A DNA stretch of 64,000 bases. It comes from Aeromicrobium stalagmiti (lineage in GTDB: Bacteria > Actinomycetota > Actinomycetes > Propionibacteriales > Nocardioidaceae). The DNA lies in contig NZ_JABSTZ010000004.1 in NCBI RefSeq assembly GCF_013283745.1, forward strand, positions 280,714 to 344,713, given 5' to 3'. Both the position numbers and the translations under genes were made by a program. This document shows positions 49,650 to 57,733 of the stretch, one piece after another. Under the pieces are notes generated by a model. The model did not search any database. It had not been told where the DNA came from and saw nothing but the letters and a program-made list of their open reading frames with translations. Position 1 is the stretch's first letter. Each line of letters begins with the position of its first letter.

Positions 49650-50282
49650 ATGACCGAGTCGGTGCAGACAGCGTCGCGCCAGGAGCAGAAGGAGCGCACC
49701 CGTCAGGCGATCCTCGCGTCCGCGCTCGAGCTGACGCGCACCGAGGGCTTCGCGCAGATCAGCCTGCGCCAGGTGGCTCGGCACGCCGGCATCGTGCCGA
49801 CGGCGTTCTACCGTCACTTCGACTCGATGGACGAGCTCGGCCTTGCTCTCGTCGAGCAGTCGTTCTCGACGCTGCGGCGCATGATCCGCGAGGCGCAGCG
49901 CGATCCGAAGGTGTTCGACAACATCATCGACGCTGCGGCCGACGTGCTCGTCGAGGCCGTCAAGCACAGCAAGGCGCACTTCGCCTTCGTCGCCCGTGAG
50001 CGCGTCGGCGGGTCTGCCGCGGTGCGGCGCGCGATCCAGCACGAGCTCGACCTGTTCGTCAGCGAGCTGGCGGTGGTCCTCGCGCGGCTGCCCAACATCG
50101 AGAACTGGGCGACCGAGGACGTCCAGATGGTGTCGCGGCTGTTCGTCCGCAACATGGTCTCGAACGCCGAGGAGGTCGTCGAGATGCCCGACGGGCGCCC
50201 CGACCTCGAGGAGAAGATCAAGGAGGGGGCGCGTCGTCAGATGCGCCTGATCGTCATCGGCTTCCGCGACTGGAAGAGCTGA
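49650..50282 (+). CDS. TetR-family regulator of the FabR/DesT type
   Basis: 210 residues. N-terminal helix-turn-helix: RQEQKERTRQAILASALELT, GFAQISLRQVARHAGIVPTA, FYRHFDSMDELGLALVEQSF. The block from SLRQVA to the HFDSMDELGLALVEQS helix matches E. coli FabR and Pseudomonas DesT almost word for word (recalled). FabR and DesT repress unsaturated-fatty-acid genes and sense the ratio of saturated to unsaturated acyl-CoA. The C-terminal ligand domain includes AVVLARLPNIENWATEDV. TAGGCT (49638-49643) lies 6 nt before the ATG, so it is probably leaderless and self-repression via 49515-49538 is possible but distant. Confidence 0.9.
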   Translation: MTESVQTASRQEQKERTRQAILASALELTRTEGFAQISLRQVARHAGIVPTAFYRHFDSMDELGLALVEQSFSTLRRMIREAQRDPKVFDNIIDAAADVLVEAVKHSKAHFAFVARERVGGSAAVRRAIQHELDLFVSELAVVLARLPNIENWATEDVQMVSRLFVRNMVSNAEEVVEMPDGRPDLEEKIKEGARRQMRLIVIGFRDWKS

Positions 50283-50380
50283 GGGTCTCGATACGCCGGC
50301 TCGTTCCTCGCCGGCACTCGACCAGCGAGGGTCTCGGTGATCGAGTGATCGCGAGGAATGAGCGATCGTATCGAGATCCC
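50283..50380. repeat. REP-like long imperfect palindrome
   Basis: The two halves, GGGTCTCGATACG... at 50283 and ...CGTATCGAGATCCC ending at 50380, are inverted copies over about 45 bp each with scattered mismatches (CGGCTCGTTCCTCGCCGGCA against TGATCGCGAGGAATGAGCGA). It folds into one long stem and lies directly after the TetR stop, between convergent genes. Similar GTCTCGATACG/CTCGACCA elements are scattered in Nocardioidaceae genomes (recalled). It can act as a bidirectional terminator. Confidence 0.75.
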
Positions 50381-50393
50381 CGGGTGGTTGGGG

Positions 50394-50819
50394 TCAGGCG
50401 TTGGCGGCGACCTGCGAGGCCCCGAAGGAGTCCTGAGCCGCGGTCGCCAGGTTGTCGAGCGCCTGGGCGAACACGTCGTCGCCGAGCGAGTCCTCGAGCT
50501 GCTGCAGGTCCTCGTCGGCCGCGTCGAACTCAGCCGACCACGTGACGTAGGAGCAGGCGTGGGCGGCGTCCTCGACGAGGATCGTCGCGCGGTGGTTCTT
50601 GATCGGGAACGGCGGGTCGGGCATGTGGTAGGAGAGCGTCTTGCCCTCGTCGTCCTGCGACACGACGGTCACGACCAGCTCGGCGGGGGCCTCGGGGCCA
50701 CCGGCGTAGATGCGGAGCTTGGGGTGCCACTGGGAGAAGTCGCCGGCCAGGGACCAGACGACGTCTGCCGGGGCGGCGACGAACGTACGACGAGAGATGC
50801 GGGGCATTGATGTCCTCAT
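50394..50819 (-). CDS. SRPBCC-family protein (polyketide cyclase/START-like)
   Basis: 141 residues from ATG 50819 (MRTSMPRIS; MPRIS at 50807 is the alternative). RRTFVAAPADVVWSLAGDFS opens the START/Bet v1 fold, followed by WHPKLRIYAGGPEAPAELVV, LSYHMPDPPFPIKNHRATIL and an amphipathic last helix. Such proteins bind hydrophobic small molecules or act as cyclases; no active-site residue can be named. The open frame extends to 50891. Convergent with the TetR gene across the REP-like element. Confidence 0.75.
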   Translation of the reverse strand: MRTSMPRISRRTFVAAPADVVWSLAGDFSQWHPKLRIYAGGPEAPAELVVTVVSQDDEGKTLSYHMPDPPFPIKNHRATILVEDAAHACSYVTWSAEFDAADEDLQQLEDSLGDDVFAQALDNLATAAQDSFGASQVAANA

Positions 50820-50911
50820 GGTGTTGCGGGGCGGTATCCGGACATCTAACCCTGACAGGGGGTCTTGAGTCTCGTTGTGGGCGTGAGGCATTTCTCACTT
50901 TCGGACGGGCG

Positions 50912-51634
50912 TCACGACAGACCGAGGTCGGTCCACAGTCGTGCGGCGACCCCGTCGAAGAACTCCTCGTGGTCGCTCACCGATCCGACGAGGTGGCCCC
51001 ACAGCTCGAACGAGATCGTGCCGAAGATCGTCGACCACGCCATGAGGGTCCGTCCGACCAGCTCGGCCGGTGCCTCGGTGGCCGACGGCCCGCCGAGGTC
51101 GCGGATCGCCTCGACGGCTCCGCGCACGGACGGGTCGAAGGGATGCGGCTCGTCGTCGGAGGTTCCGGGCTCGATCGCGCCGGCGGCCACGGCGGCCATG
51201 ACGATCTCGACGAGACGTACGATCACGCGGGTCGCCGGCACGATGGTGTCGCGGGGAGCGGCGTAGCCCGTGACGGGGGAGCCGTAGAGCAGGGCGTAGT
51301 CGTGTGGGTGCTCGACGGCCCAGGTGCGGGTGGCCCGACACGTCGCCAGCCATCGTGCGGCGGCGTCGTCGCGGTCGGCCACCGCGTCGTCGGCAGCCTC
51401 GGCCGCTGCCCCCAGCTCGTCGTAGGCCTCGATCAGCAGGGCCGTGAGCAGGTCGTCGCGGCTCGGGAAGTAGCGGTAGACCGCCGACGAGACCATGCCG
51501 ACGTCGCGGGCGACGGCGCGCAGCGACAGCTCGCCCGGACCGGCCTGGGTGAGCCGAGTGCGCGCAGCCTGCAGGATCTCGGCGGTGATCTCGGCGCGGG
51601 CGCGCTGGCGGGCTGTCTTGGCCTTCTGCTCCAT
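50912..51634 (-). CDS. TetR/AcrR-family regulator (WHG C-terminal domain)
   Basis: 240 residues from MEQKAKTARQ. N-terminal HTH: QRARAEITAEILQAARTRLT, PGELSLRAVARDVGMVSSAV, YRYFPSRDDLLTALLIEAYD. The C-terminal part (GAVEAIRDLGGPSATEAPAE, LMAWSTIFGTISFELWGHLV) matches the TetR_C_33/WHG type. It is transcribed away from the epimerase-like gene, with two near-identical palindromes between them, so it very likely represses that gene and itself. An upstream extension to 51682 overlaps an operator. Confidence 0.87.
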   Translation of the reverse strand: MEQKAKTARQRARAEITAEILQAARTRLTQAGPGELSLRAVARDVGMVSSAVYRYFPSRDDLLTALLIEAYDELGAAAEAADDAVADRDDAAARWLATCRATRTWAVEHPHDYALLYGSPVTGYAAPRDTIVPATRVIVRLVEIVMAAVAAGAIEPGTSDDEPHPFDPSVRGAVEAIRDLGGPSATEAPAELVGRTLMAWSTIFGTISFELWGHLVGSVSDHEEFFDGVAARLWTDLGLS

Positions 51635-51674
51635 GGAACTACTCTGGCCTACTTCGAGAGCGGGTGCAACAAAC

Positions 51675-51689
51675 GAGAGCATTGCTCTT
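51675..51689. promoter_or_regulatory. TetR operator 1
   Basis: GAGAGCATTGCTCTT: 15-bp palindrome (GAGAGCA around T, then TGCTCTT) differing from a perfect repeat only at the last base. The same sequence recurs at 51723. It lies 41 nt upstream of the TetR start; a further half-site (CGAGAGC) is near 51655. Confidence 0.7.
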
Positions 51690-51722
51690 GCAATGAGGTT
51701 GGCAGCGTGTCATGCTCGGGTC

Positions 51723-51737
51723 GAGAGCAGTGCTCTC
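51723..51737. promoter_or_regulatory. TetR operator 2
   Basis: GAGAGCAGTGCTCTC: perfect 15-bp palindrome (GAGAGCA, G, TGCTCTC) 20 nt before the epimerase-like start, overlapping its leader. Spacing to the copy at 51675 is 48 bp centre to centre, between four and five helical turns. Confidence 0.75.
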
Positions 51738-51756
51738 CCCATCGAGAGGAAGCATC

Positions 51757-52677
51757 ATGACCGACCGCCATCTCATCGTCGGAGCCGGCCCCGTCGGCCG
51801 ACACACGGCACAGCTCCTGGCCGCCCGAGGCTCCGAGGTCGTCGTCGCGACGCGGTCGGGCACCGACACCGGCATCGCCGGCGTCACCCACGTGGCGCTC
51901 GACGCCGCCGACCCGGTGGCGCTCGCAGCGGCTGCCGACGGTGCGTCGGTGCTCTACAACTGCGCCAACCCGGGGGACTACACGAGCTGGGAGACGGTCT
52001 GGCCGCCGCTGGCGACCTCACTCCTTCACGCAGCCGAGTCCTCGGGCGCCGTCTATGCGATCACCGGCAATCTCTACCCGTACGGTCCGGTCGAGGGCCC
52101 GATGCGCGAGGACATGCCCGACGCCGCCACGGACCACAAGGGCGTCCTGCGGGCGAGGATGTGGGCTGACGCCCTAGCGCTGCACGACGCGGGTCGCATC
52201 CGGACCGTCGAGGTCCGCGGCTCGGACTACGTCGGCACGGGAGTCGGCGACAACGGGCACGTGACACGCCAGCTGCCCGGGATGCTGGCCGGCAAACGGG
52301 CCTGGGTGCTGGGTCGCAAGGACGTGCCCCACACGTTCACCGACGTGCTCGACGTGGCGCGGCTGCTGATTGCGGCTGCCGAGGACGCGACCGCCCACGG
52401 GCGGACGTGGAACGTGCCCAGCAACCCGGCCATCACGCAGGAGCAGGCACTGACCGATGTCATGGCGGCGCTCGGCCGTCCGGCACCGAAGGTCTCGCAG
52501 ATCCCGCGACCGGTGCTCGGGGCCATGGCCCGCGTCATTCCGCTCATGCGGGAGATCAACGAGCTGTCGTACCAGTGGACCCGGCCGTACGTCCTCGACG
52601 ACAGCGCAGCCCGCGAGCACTTCGTGATGGAGCCGACCCCGTGGGACGAGGTCTGCCGCCGCACGGCCGCCCAGTGA
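51757..52677 (+). CDS. NAD(P)-dependent epimerase/dehydrogenase-like protein
   Basis: 306 residues from MTDRHLIVGAGPVG. Extended SDR fold: LIVGAGPVGRHTAQLLAARG (GxGxxG), VALDAADPVALAAAADGASV, then NLYPYGPVEGPMREDMP where the catalytic Tyr lies (YPYG). The C-terminal helix region and WTRPYVLDDSAAREHFVMEP resemble the NAD-dependent epimerase/NmrA-like enzymes that act on sugars, terpenes or quinones. Substrate unknown. GAGAGGAAG precedes the ATG. Regulated by the divergent TetR, as inference from the two operators. Confidence 0.8.
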   Translation: MTDRHLIVGAGPVGRHTAQLLAARGSEVVVATRSGTDTGIAGVTHVALDAADPVALAAAADGASVLYNCANPGDYTSWETVWPPLATSLLHAAESSGAVYAITGNLYPYGPVEGPMREDMPDAATDHKGVLRARMWADALALHDAGRIRTVEVRGSDYVGTGVGDNGHVTRQLPGMLAGKRAWVLGRKDVPHTFTDVLDVARLLIAAAEDATAHGRTWNVPSNPAITQEQALTDVMAALGRPAPKVSQIPRPVLGAMARVIPLMREINELSYQWTRPYVLDDSAAREHFVMEPTPWDEVCRRTAAQ

Positions 52678-52699
52678 GAGGGCCGGACGGGTGCGGGAG

Positions 52700-53341
52700 T
52701 CAGGTGCCCATGAAGGACAGCAGCTCGAGCCGGTGCTGCCAGCCGATCGCCTGGTAGAGCCCACGGCCCTGCCCGGACGCCGCGAGCACGCCGTGCGTCG
52801 CGCCACGGCCCATCGCCTGCACGGTCAGGGTCGCCATGACGTGCCCCCCGAGGCCCTGGCGCTGGAACGCCGGCATCGTCTCGACGGCGTCGAAGGTCGC
52901 CCATCCGTCGATCACGCCGACGGAGCCGGATGCGGCGAGGGTGTCACCGCTCTCCACGGAATAGGTGGTGCGGTGGTCGTCGACGTCCCACCGGAACGTG
53001 AGGTCGGGAGCGAGCGGCGGGATCGGGTCATCGTGCAGGACGACCGACATGAGGGCCTCGTCGTCACGGTCGAGCCGGACGCCGTCGGGAAGCCGGGTGG
53101 TCAGGTAGGGCCCGACGTCGGTGGCGGCCACCGTGAGCATCGCTCGCGGATCGCCTTCGACGTGCCGCAGCAGATCGGTGAAGGACTCCACACCGGGGTC
53201 GACGCAGACCAGCTCGGTCTCGCGGCTGGGGGATCCGACCTGCATGACGGGCCAGCCGTCCCGTTCGAGCACCGCGATGTCGCGGATGTGCGCCCATGTC
53301 GCGAGCCACCGCTCGATGACCTGCTCGAGCTCCGTGTCCAC
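52700..53341 (-). CDS. GNAT-like N-acetyltransferase
   Basis: 213 residues from GTG. A C-terminal GNAT domain: ATFDAVETMPAFQRQGLGGH (Q-x-x-G-x-G loop) and VMATLTVQAMGRGATHGVLA, ending GRGLYQAIGWQHRLEL. The N-terminal half (LVCVDPGVESFTDLLRHVEG) has no clear family. Probably acetylates a small molecule; substrate unknown. Convergent with the epimerase gene, divergent from MarR. Confidence 0.7.
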   Translation of the reverse strand: MDTELEQVIERWLATWAHIRDIAVLERDGWPVMQVGSPSRETELVCVDPGVESFTDLLRHVEGDPRAMLTVAATDVGPYLTTRLPDGVRLDRDDEALMSVVLHDDPIPPLAPDLTFRWDVDDHRTTYSVESGDTLAASGSVGVIDGWATFDAVETMPAFQRQGLGGHVMATLTVQAMGRGATHGVLAASGQGRGLYQAIGWQHRLELLSFMGT

Positions 53342-53393
53342 TCTCCACCGATCCTCGCGCCGGGAGGCCTTCGGAGCCTCTGAGAAACAGGGT

Positions 53394-53422
53394 GTCCCCG
53401 CGCCGTTGGTGCGGCCGGGGAC
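53394..53422 (-). other. Hairpin in the GNAT-MarR intergenic region
   Basis: GTCCCCG (53394-53400) pairs with CGGGGAC (53416-53422) around a 15-nt loop; a second short stem (GAGGC...GCCTC) lies at about 53363-53380. Apart from these and the operator at 53538, the 230-bp stretch 53342-53571 shows no gene. The role is unknown; the strand is arbitrary. Confidence 0.35.
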
Positions 53423-53537
53423 GTCGAGTCCGTGCCGCTAGATAGGGCGGCCGGTGCTGAGCCCAGCCTACCGCCTGTCGCCTGGGCGGCGCACCACGTC
53501 CGAACCCTGCGTCGCGGAGTCGGCCGTCCCGCTTTGG

Positions 53538-53549
53538 TTGTAGATACAA
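53538..53549. promoter_or_regulatory. MarR operator candidate
   Basis: TTGTAGATACAA, a perfect 12-bp palindrome 22 nt before the marR-like ATG and just upstream of the TAGGAT -10 box (53560-53565). MarR-type repressors typically bind such TTGTA/TACAA sequences. It stands out as AT-rich in this context. Confidence 0.65.
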
Positions 53550-53571
53550 GCATGGGGAATAGGATGTGACC

Positions 53572-54060
53572 ATGGACACGAACTGGCTGAGCGACGACGA
53601 GCGGGCGGCATGGGTGCGACTGGTCGCCGTCGTGGAGCTGCTCCCGGGCCTCCTCGACGCGCAGCTGCGCCACGACTCCGACCTCACGCACTTCGAGTAC
53701 TTCACCCTCGCGATGCTGTCCGAGGCCCCGGACCGCACGTTGCGCATGACCGACCTCGCCCAGCGCTCCAACGCGACGCTGCCGCGTCTGTCCCACGTCG
53801 TGAAGCGTCTCGAGGCACGCGACCTGGTCGAGCGTCGTCCCTGCGAGGACGACCGACGAGCCACCAACGCGCGTCTCACCGACGCGGGGTGGGACGTCGT
53901 CGTCGCTGCCGCGCCCGGTCACGTGCGGCTCGTCCGTGAGCGCGTGCTCGACAGCTTGACCGACGAGCAGGTCGAGCAGCTGCACGCGATCGGTGACGCA
54001 CTGCTGGCGTCCCTCGACCCGGCAGGCAAGCTGACGGGTCTCTACGGGGCGGCCGACTGA
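53572..54060 (+). CDS. MarR-family transcriptional regulator
   Basis: 162 residues. Winged helix: FEYFTLAMLSEAPDRTLRMT, LAQRSNATLPRLSHVVKRLE, and the wing RDLVERRPCEDDRRATNARLT, ending AGWDVVVAAAPGHVRLVRER. It binds DNA as a dimer and responds to aromatic or aldehyde-type ligands. TAGGAT (53560-53565) ends 6 nt before the ATG at 53572, favouring it over the GTG at 53566. Autoregulation is suggested by the palindrome at 53538. It is followed by the molybdenum oxidoreductase genes on the same strand. Confidence 0.9.
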   Translation: MDTNWLSDDERAAWVRLVAVVELLPGLLDAQLRHDSDLTHFEYFTLAMLSEAPDRTLRMTDLAQRSNATLPRLSHVVKRLEARDLVERRPCEDDRRATNARLTDAGWDVVVAAAPGHVRLVRERVLDSLTDEQVEQLHAIGDALLASLDPAGKLTGLYGAAD

Positions 54061-54137
54061 CGTCCCCGGCACGGATCGTCCCGGACAGATCGGGGGAGGT
54101 CACGTGTCAGCGTGCCGAGTTCGGGTAACCCCGGTGC

Positions 54138-54656
54138 ATGACACCTCCCGTCACCACCCAGCGCGTCGATCTCGAGGTCAACGGCGTGCAGCATGCGTGC
54201 GACCTCGACCCGCGGACGACCCTGCTCGACGCCCTGCGTGAGCACCTCGACCTGACGGGGTCCAAGAAGGGGTGCGACCACGGCCAGTGCGGCGCGTGCA
54301 CGGTGCTCGTCGACGGCCGCCGCACCAACAGCTGCCTGCTCCTGGCGGTCGCCGCCGAGGGCTCGACCGTCACCACCATCGAGGGGCTGGGCGGACCCGA
54401 CCTGCCCCACCCGGTCCAGGAGGCGTTCCTCGAGCATGACGCCTACCAGTGCGGCTACTGCACGCCGGGCCAGATCTGCTCCGCCGTCGGCATGCTCGAC
54501 GAGGCCGCGCAGGGCTGGCCGAGTGTCGTCACCGACGACCTCACGGACGCGGGTGAGCTGGGCACCGACGAGATCCGTGAGCGCATGAGCGGCAACATCT
54601 GCCGCTGCGGCGCCTACGTCAACATCGTGACCGCGATCGCGGCGGTGGACGCATGA
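54138..54656 (+). CDS. Aldehyde oxidoreductase [2Fe-2S] subunit (PaoA/YagT-like)
   Basis: 172 residues. The N-terminal plant-type cluster has GCDHGQCGACTVLVDG, C...C after TNSCLLLAV; the C-terminal helical cluster has CGYCTPGQICSA and CRCGAYVNIV. It carries electrons between the molybdenum and flavin subunits. Unlike E. coli PaoA no Tat signal is present, so the complex should be cytosolic. TAACCC lies 6 nt before the ATG. The stop overlaps the next start by 4 nt. Confidence 0.92.
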   Translation: MTPPVTTQRVDLEVNGVQHACDLDPRTTLLDALREHLDLTGSKKGCDHGQCGACTVLVDGRRTNSCLLLAVAAEGSTVTTIEGLGGPDLPHPVQEAFLEHDAYQCGYCTPGQICSAVGMLDEAAQGWPSVVTDDLTDAGELGTDEIRERMSGNICRCGAYVNIVTAIAAVDA

Positions 54657-55645
54657 AGCCGCTGACGTACGAACGCCCCGCCACGCTCGACGAGGCCGTC
54701 AGCCTGCTCGGTCGCGGGGAGGTGCCCACGAGCCTGCTCGCCGGTGGCACCAACCTCGTCGACCTGCTCAAGCTCGACGTCGAGTCGCCGCAGCTGCTGG
54801 TCGACGTCAACCACCTGGGCCTCGACCGCATCGACGACACGCCGAACGGCGGGCTGATGATCGGTGCGACGGTGCGCAACAGCGATCTCGCGGCCGACCC
54901 GCGGGTGCGGGAGCGCTACCCGCTGCTGGCCAGAGCGCTGCTGTCGGCGGCATCCGGCCAGATCCGCAACATGGCGACGACGGCCGGCAACCTGATGCAG
55001 CGCACGCGCTGCGTCTACTTCATGGACGCCACCAAGCCGTGCAACAAGCGTGAGCCCGGCAGCGGATGTCCCGCCGTCGAGGGCGCCTCGCGGGAGCTCG
55101 GCCTGCTGGGCACGTCGGACTCGTGCATCGCCACGCACCCCGGTGACATGGCCGTCGCGCTCGTGGCCCTCGACGCCGTCGTCCACTTCGTCGCGGCCGA
55201 CGGCGCCGGCACGATCCCGATCGGTGACTTCCACCGCCTGCCCGGCGACGACCCGTCGCTCGACACGACCCTGCCGGCCGGAGCGATCATCACCGCCGTC
55301 GAGGTGCCGCCGCTGGCCTTCGCCTCGACGTCGACCTATCGCAAGGCCCGCGACCGGCGGTCGTACGCCTTCGCGCTCGCTTCAGTGGCCGCGGCGATCG
55401 ACGTCGACGGTGACACCGTCCGCGACATCCGGATCGCTCTCGGCGGAGTCTCACCCCGGCCGTGGCGCGCCCACGCCGCCGAGGAGCTCCTGCGGGGGGC
55501 TCCGGCGACGGCCGACAGCTTCCGTGCGGCGGCCGAGGCCGAGCTGGCCGCGGCGACACCGACGGGGGAGAATGCGTTAAAGGTCGATCTTGTGGTGAGG
55601 CTCGTGACCGGCGTGCTGCTCGAGCTGACGGGGAGCGAGCGATGA
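54653..55645 (+). CDS. Aldehyde oxidoreductase FAD subunit with 4Fe-4S insert (PaoB/YagS-like)
   Basis: 330 residues. FAD-binding type 2 fold (LLAGGTNLVDLLKLDVESP), then TRCVYFMDATKPCNKREPGS and GCPAVEGAS with the CxxC-type cysteines that bind an extra [4Fe-4S] cluster in PaoB-like subunits, ending TSDSCIATHPGDMAVALVAL. The C-terminal CO-dehydrogenase flavoprotein domain follows (YRKARDRRSYAFALASVAAA). It oxidises FADH2 with an acceptor that could be ferredoxin or oxygen. Start overlaps the first subunit, stop overlaps the third (ATGA). Confidence 0.92.
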   Translation: MKPLTYERPATLDEAVSLLGRGEVPTSLLAGGTNLVDLLKLDVESPQLLVDVNHLGLDRIDDTPNGGLMIGATVRNSDLAADPRVRERYPLLARALLSAASGQIRNMATTAGNLMQRTRCVYFMDATKPCNKREPGSGCPAVEGASRELGLLGTSDSCIATHPGDMAVALVALDAVVHFVAADGAGTIPIGDFHRLPGDDPSLDTTLPAGAIITAVEVPPLAFASTSTYRKARDRRSYAFALASVAAAIDVDGDTVRDIRIALGGVSPRPWRAHAAEELLRGAPATADSFRAAAEAELAAATPTGENALKVDLVVRLVTGVLLELTGSER

Positions 55646-57729
55646 GCGCGCTCGGCGCACCGCTGCGCCGCCTCGAGGGCACCGCGAAGGTCACCGGCGC
55701 CGCGCGCTACTCCTTCGAGCACACGCCCGACGGCTGCGTCTACGCCTGGCCGGTGCAGTCGACCGCCGCGATGTCCCGCATCATCGCGATCGACGTCGAC
55801 GCGGTCCTGGCGATGCCGGGGGTGGTCGACGTCATCACCGCCGATGACGCCGAGCGCCTCGAGGACGCCGACGACGGCGAGCTCATGGTGCTGCAGTCGT
55901 CCAACGTGGCCTATCGCGGGCAGGTCGTGGCCCTCGTGGTCGCGGAGTCCCTCGAGACCGCACGGGAAGCCGCGACGCGTCTGCGCGTCGACTACCAGAC
56001 CGGCGACGTCGACGCCGTCCTCGAGCCGGGGCACCCCAAGCTCTACGCCCCCGACGAGGTCAACGCCGGCTTCCCGACCGACACCTCGGTCGGCGACATC
56101 GACCAGGCGCTGGCGCAGGCCCACGCCGTGGTCGACCACACCTACTCGACACCGGCGCAGTTCAACAGCCCGATGGAGCCGCACGCCACCGTCGCGACGT
56201 GGTCCGACGGCCGGCTGGACGTCTTCGAGTCCTCGCAGGGCTCGAGCTCGACGGTGCAGATCCTGTCGACGCTGTTCGGCATCCCGGCAGCTGACATCAC
56301 GGTCGACTCCCAGCACGTCGGTGGTGGCTTCGGGGCGAAGGGGTCGCCGCGTCCCAACGTCGTGCTGGCGGTCATGGCCGCGCGCCGGGTCGGACGTCCG
56401 GTCAAGCTCGCCTACACGCGCCAGATGATGTTCGCGCTCGCCGGCTACCGCACGCCGACCTTCTCGCGCATCCGGTTGGCGGCGGGGGAGGACGGCCGGC
56501 TGCTCGGCCTGGCCCACGACGCGATCTCGCAGACGTCGACGATCGAGGAGTTCACCGAGCAGACCGCCGAGTCGTCGCGGCACATGTACGCCGCGCCCCA
56601 CCGCTCGACGTCGCACCGCGTGGCCGCGCTCGACGTGCCCACACCGCGCTGGATGCGGGCGCCCGGCGAGATGCCGGGCATGTTCGCCCTGGAGTCGGCG
56701 ATCGACGAGCTGGCGCACGAGATGGGGATCGACCCGGTCGAGCTGCGCGTGCTCAACGAGCCGGCGAGCGACCCGGAGTCCGGCAAGGACTTCAGCAGCC
56801 GCCACCTCGTCGACTGCCTGCGCCGTGGCGCCGCCGCGTTCGGCTGGGAGGGCCGCGACCCCGCCCCCGGGGTGCGGCGCGACGGTCGGTGGCTGGTGGG
56901 CACCGGCGTCGCCTCGGCGCTCTACCCGGCGATGGTCATGCCCAGCAGCGCCCGGGTCACGGCCCGGCGCGACGGCGACTACCTCGTCGAGATCAATGCG
57001 GCTGACATCGGCACCGGCGCACGCACGGTCCTCGCCCAGGTGACGGCCGACCGGCTCGGCGTCGACGTCGACCGGGTCGACATCCGGATCGGCGTCTCGT
57101 CGCTGCCGCAGGCCTCGATCGCCGGAGGGTCTGCCGGCACCGCGTCGTGGGGCTGGGCCGTCTCCAAGGCGTCCCTCGCGCTGGTCGACAGGTTGAAGGA
57201 CGAGGCCGTGCCCGACGACGGGCTGTCGGCCGAGGCCGACACCGCCGACGACATCGAGGCGATGGCCGACGTCGACCGTCACGCGTACGGCGCGCACTTC
57301 GCCGAGGTGCGGGTCGACCTCGACTCGGGCGAGATCGCGGTCTCGCGGATGCTCGGCGTCTTCGCCGCGGGCCGCATCCTCAACTCGCGCACGGCGCGCT
57401 CGCAGTTCATCGGCGGCATGACGATGGGCGTGTCCGGGGCGCTGCACGAGCACGGCGTGATGGACGCGGTCCACGGCGACTACGCCAACCACGACCTCGC
57501 GACCTATCACGTGGCCGCGTGCGCCGACGTGCCCGACATCCGCGTGGAGTGGCTCGACGAGCACGACGACCAGCTCAACCCCGTCGGTGGCAAGGGCATC
57601 GGAGAGATCGGCAACGTCGGCGCTGCGGCTGCGGTTGCCAACGCGGTCTGGCACGCGACCGGTGTCCGGGTGCGCGACCTGCCGATCCAGCCGGACGCGC
57701 TGGTCCGGCACCTGCCGATGAGGGGCTGA
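55642..57729 (+). CDS. Aldehyde oxidoreductase molybdenum-binding subunit (PaoC/YagR-like)
   Basis: 695 residues from MSALGAPLRRLEG. Molybdopterin-cytosine-dinucleotide binding and catalytic segments: VGGGFGAKGSPRPNVVLAVM, RTPTFSRIRLAAGEDG, MEPHATVATW, WMRAPGEMPG, and the C-terminal GGKGIGEIGNVGAAAAVANA containing the catalytic Glu. Substrates are probably aromatic or aliphatic aldehydes. PaoD/XdhC-type maturation and MCD cofactor genes are not in the window, so must be elsewhere. Last of the three genes; the MarR regulator sits upstream. Confidence 0.92.
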   Translation: MSALGAPLRRLEGTAKVTGAARYSFEHTPDGCVYAWPVQSTAAMSRIIAIDVDAVLAMPGVVDVITADDAERLEDADDGELMVLQSSNVAYRGQVVALVVAESLETAREAATRLRVDYQTGDVDAVLEPGHPKLYAPDEVNAGFPTDTSVGDIDQALAQAHAVVDHTYSTPAQFNSPMEPHATVATWSDGRLDVFESSQGSSSTVQILSTLFGIPAADITVDSQHVGGGFGAKGSPRPNVVLAVMAARRVGRPVKLAYTRQMMFALAGYRTPTFSRIRLAAGEDGRLLGLAHDAISQTSTIEEFTEQTAESSRHMYAAPHRSTSHRVAALDVPTPRWMRAPGEMPGMFALESAIDELAHEMGIDPVELRVLNEPASDPESGKDFSSRHLVDCLRRGAAAFGWEGRDPAPGVRRDGRWLVGTGVASALYPAMVMPSSARVTARRDGDYLVEINAADIGTGARTVLAQVTADRLGVDVDRVDIRIGVSSLPQASIAGGSAGTASWGWAVSKASLALVDRLKDEAVPDDGLSAEADTADDIEAMADVDRHAYGAHFAEVRVDLDSGEIAVSRMLGVFAAGRILNSRTARSQFIGGMTMGVSGALHEHGVMDAVHGDYANHDLATYHVAACADVPDIRVEWLDEHDDQLNPVGGKGIGEIGNVGAAAAVANAVWHATGVRVRDLPIQPDALVRHLPMRG

Positions 57730-57733
57730 CGGG

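Noticed and set aside
50281..50380. Palindromic repeats considered as a CRISPR array
   Set aside because: A single inverted repeat without direct repeats or spacers, and no cas genes anywhere.
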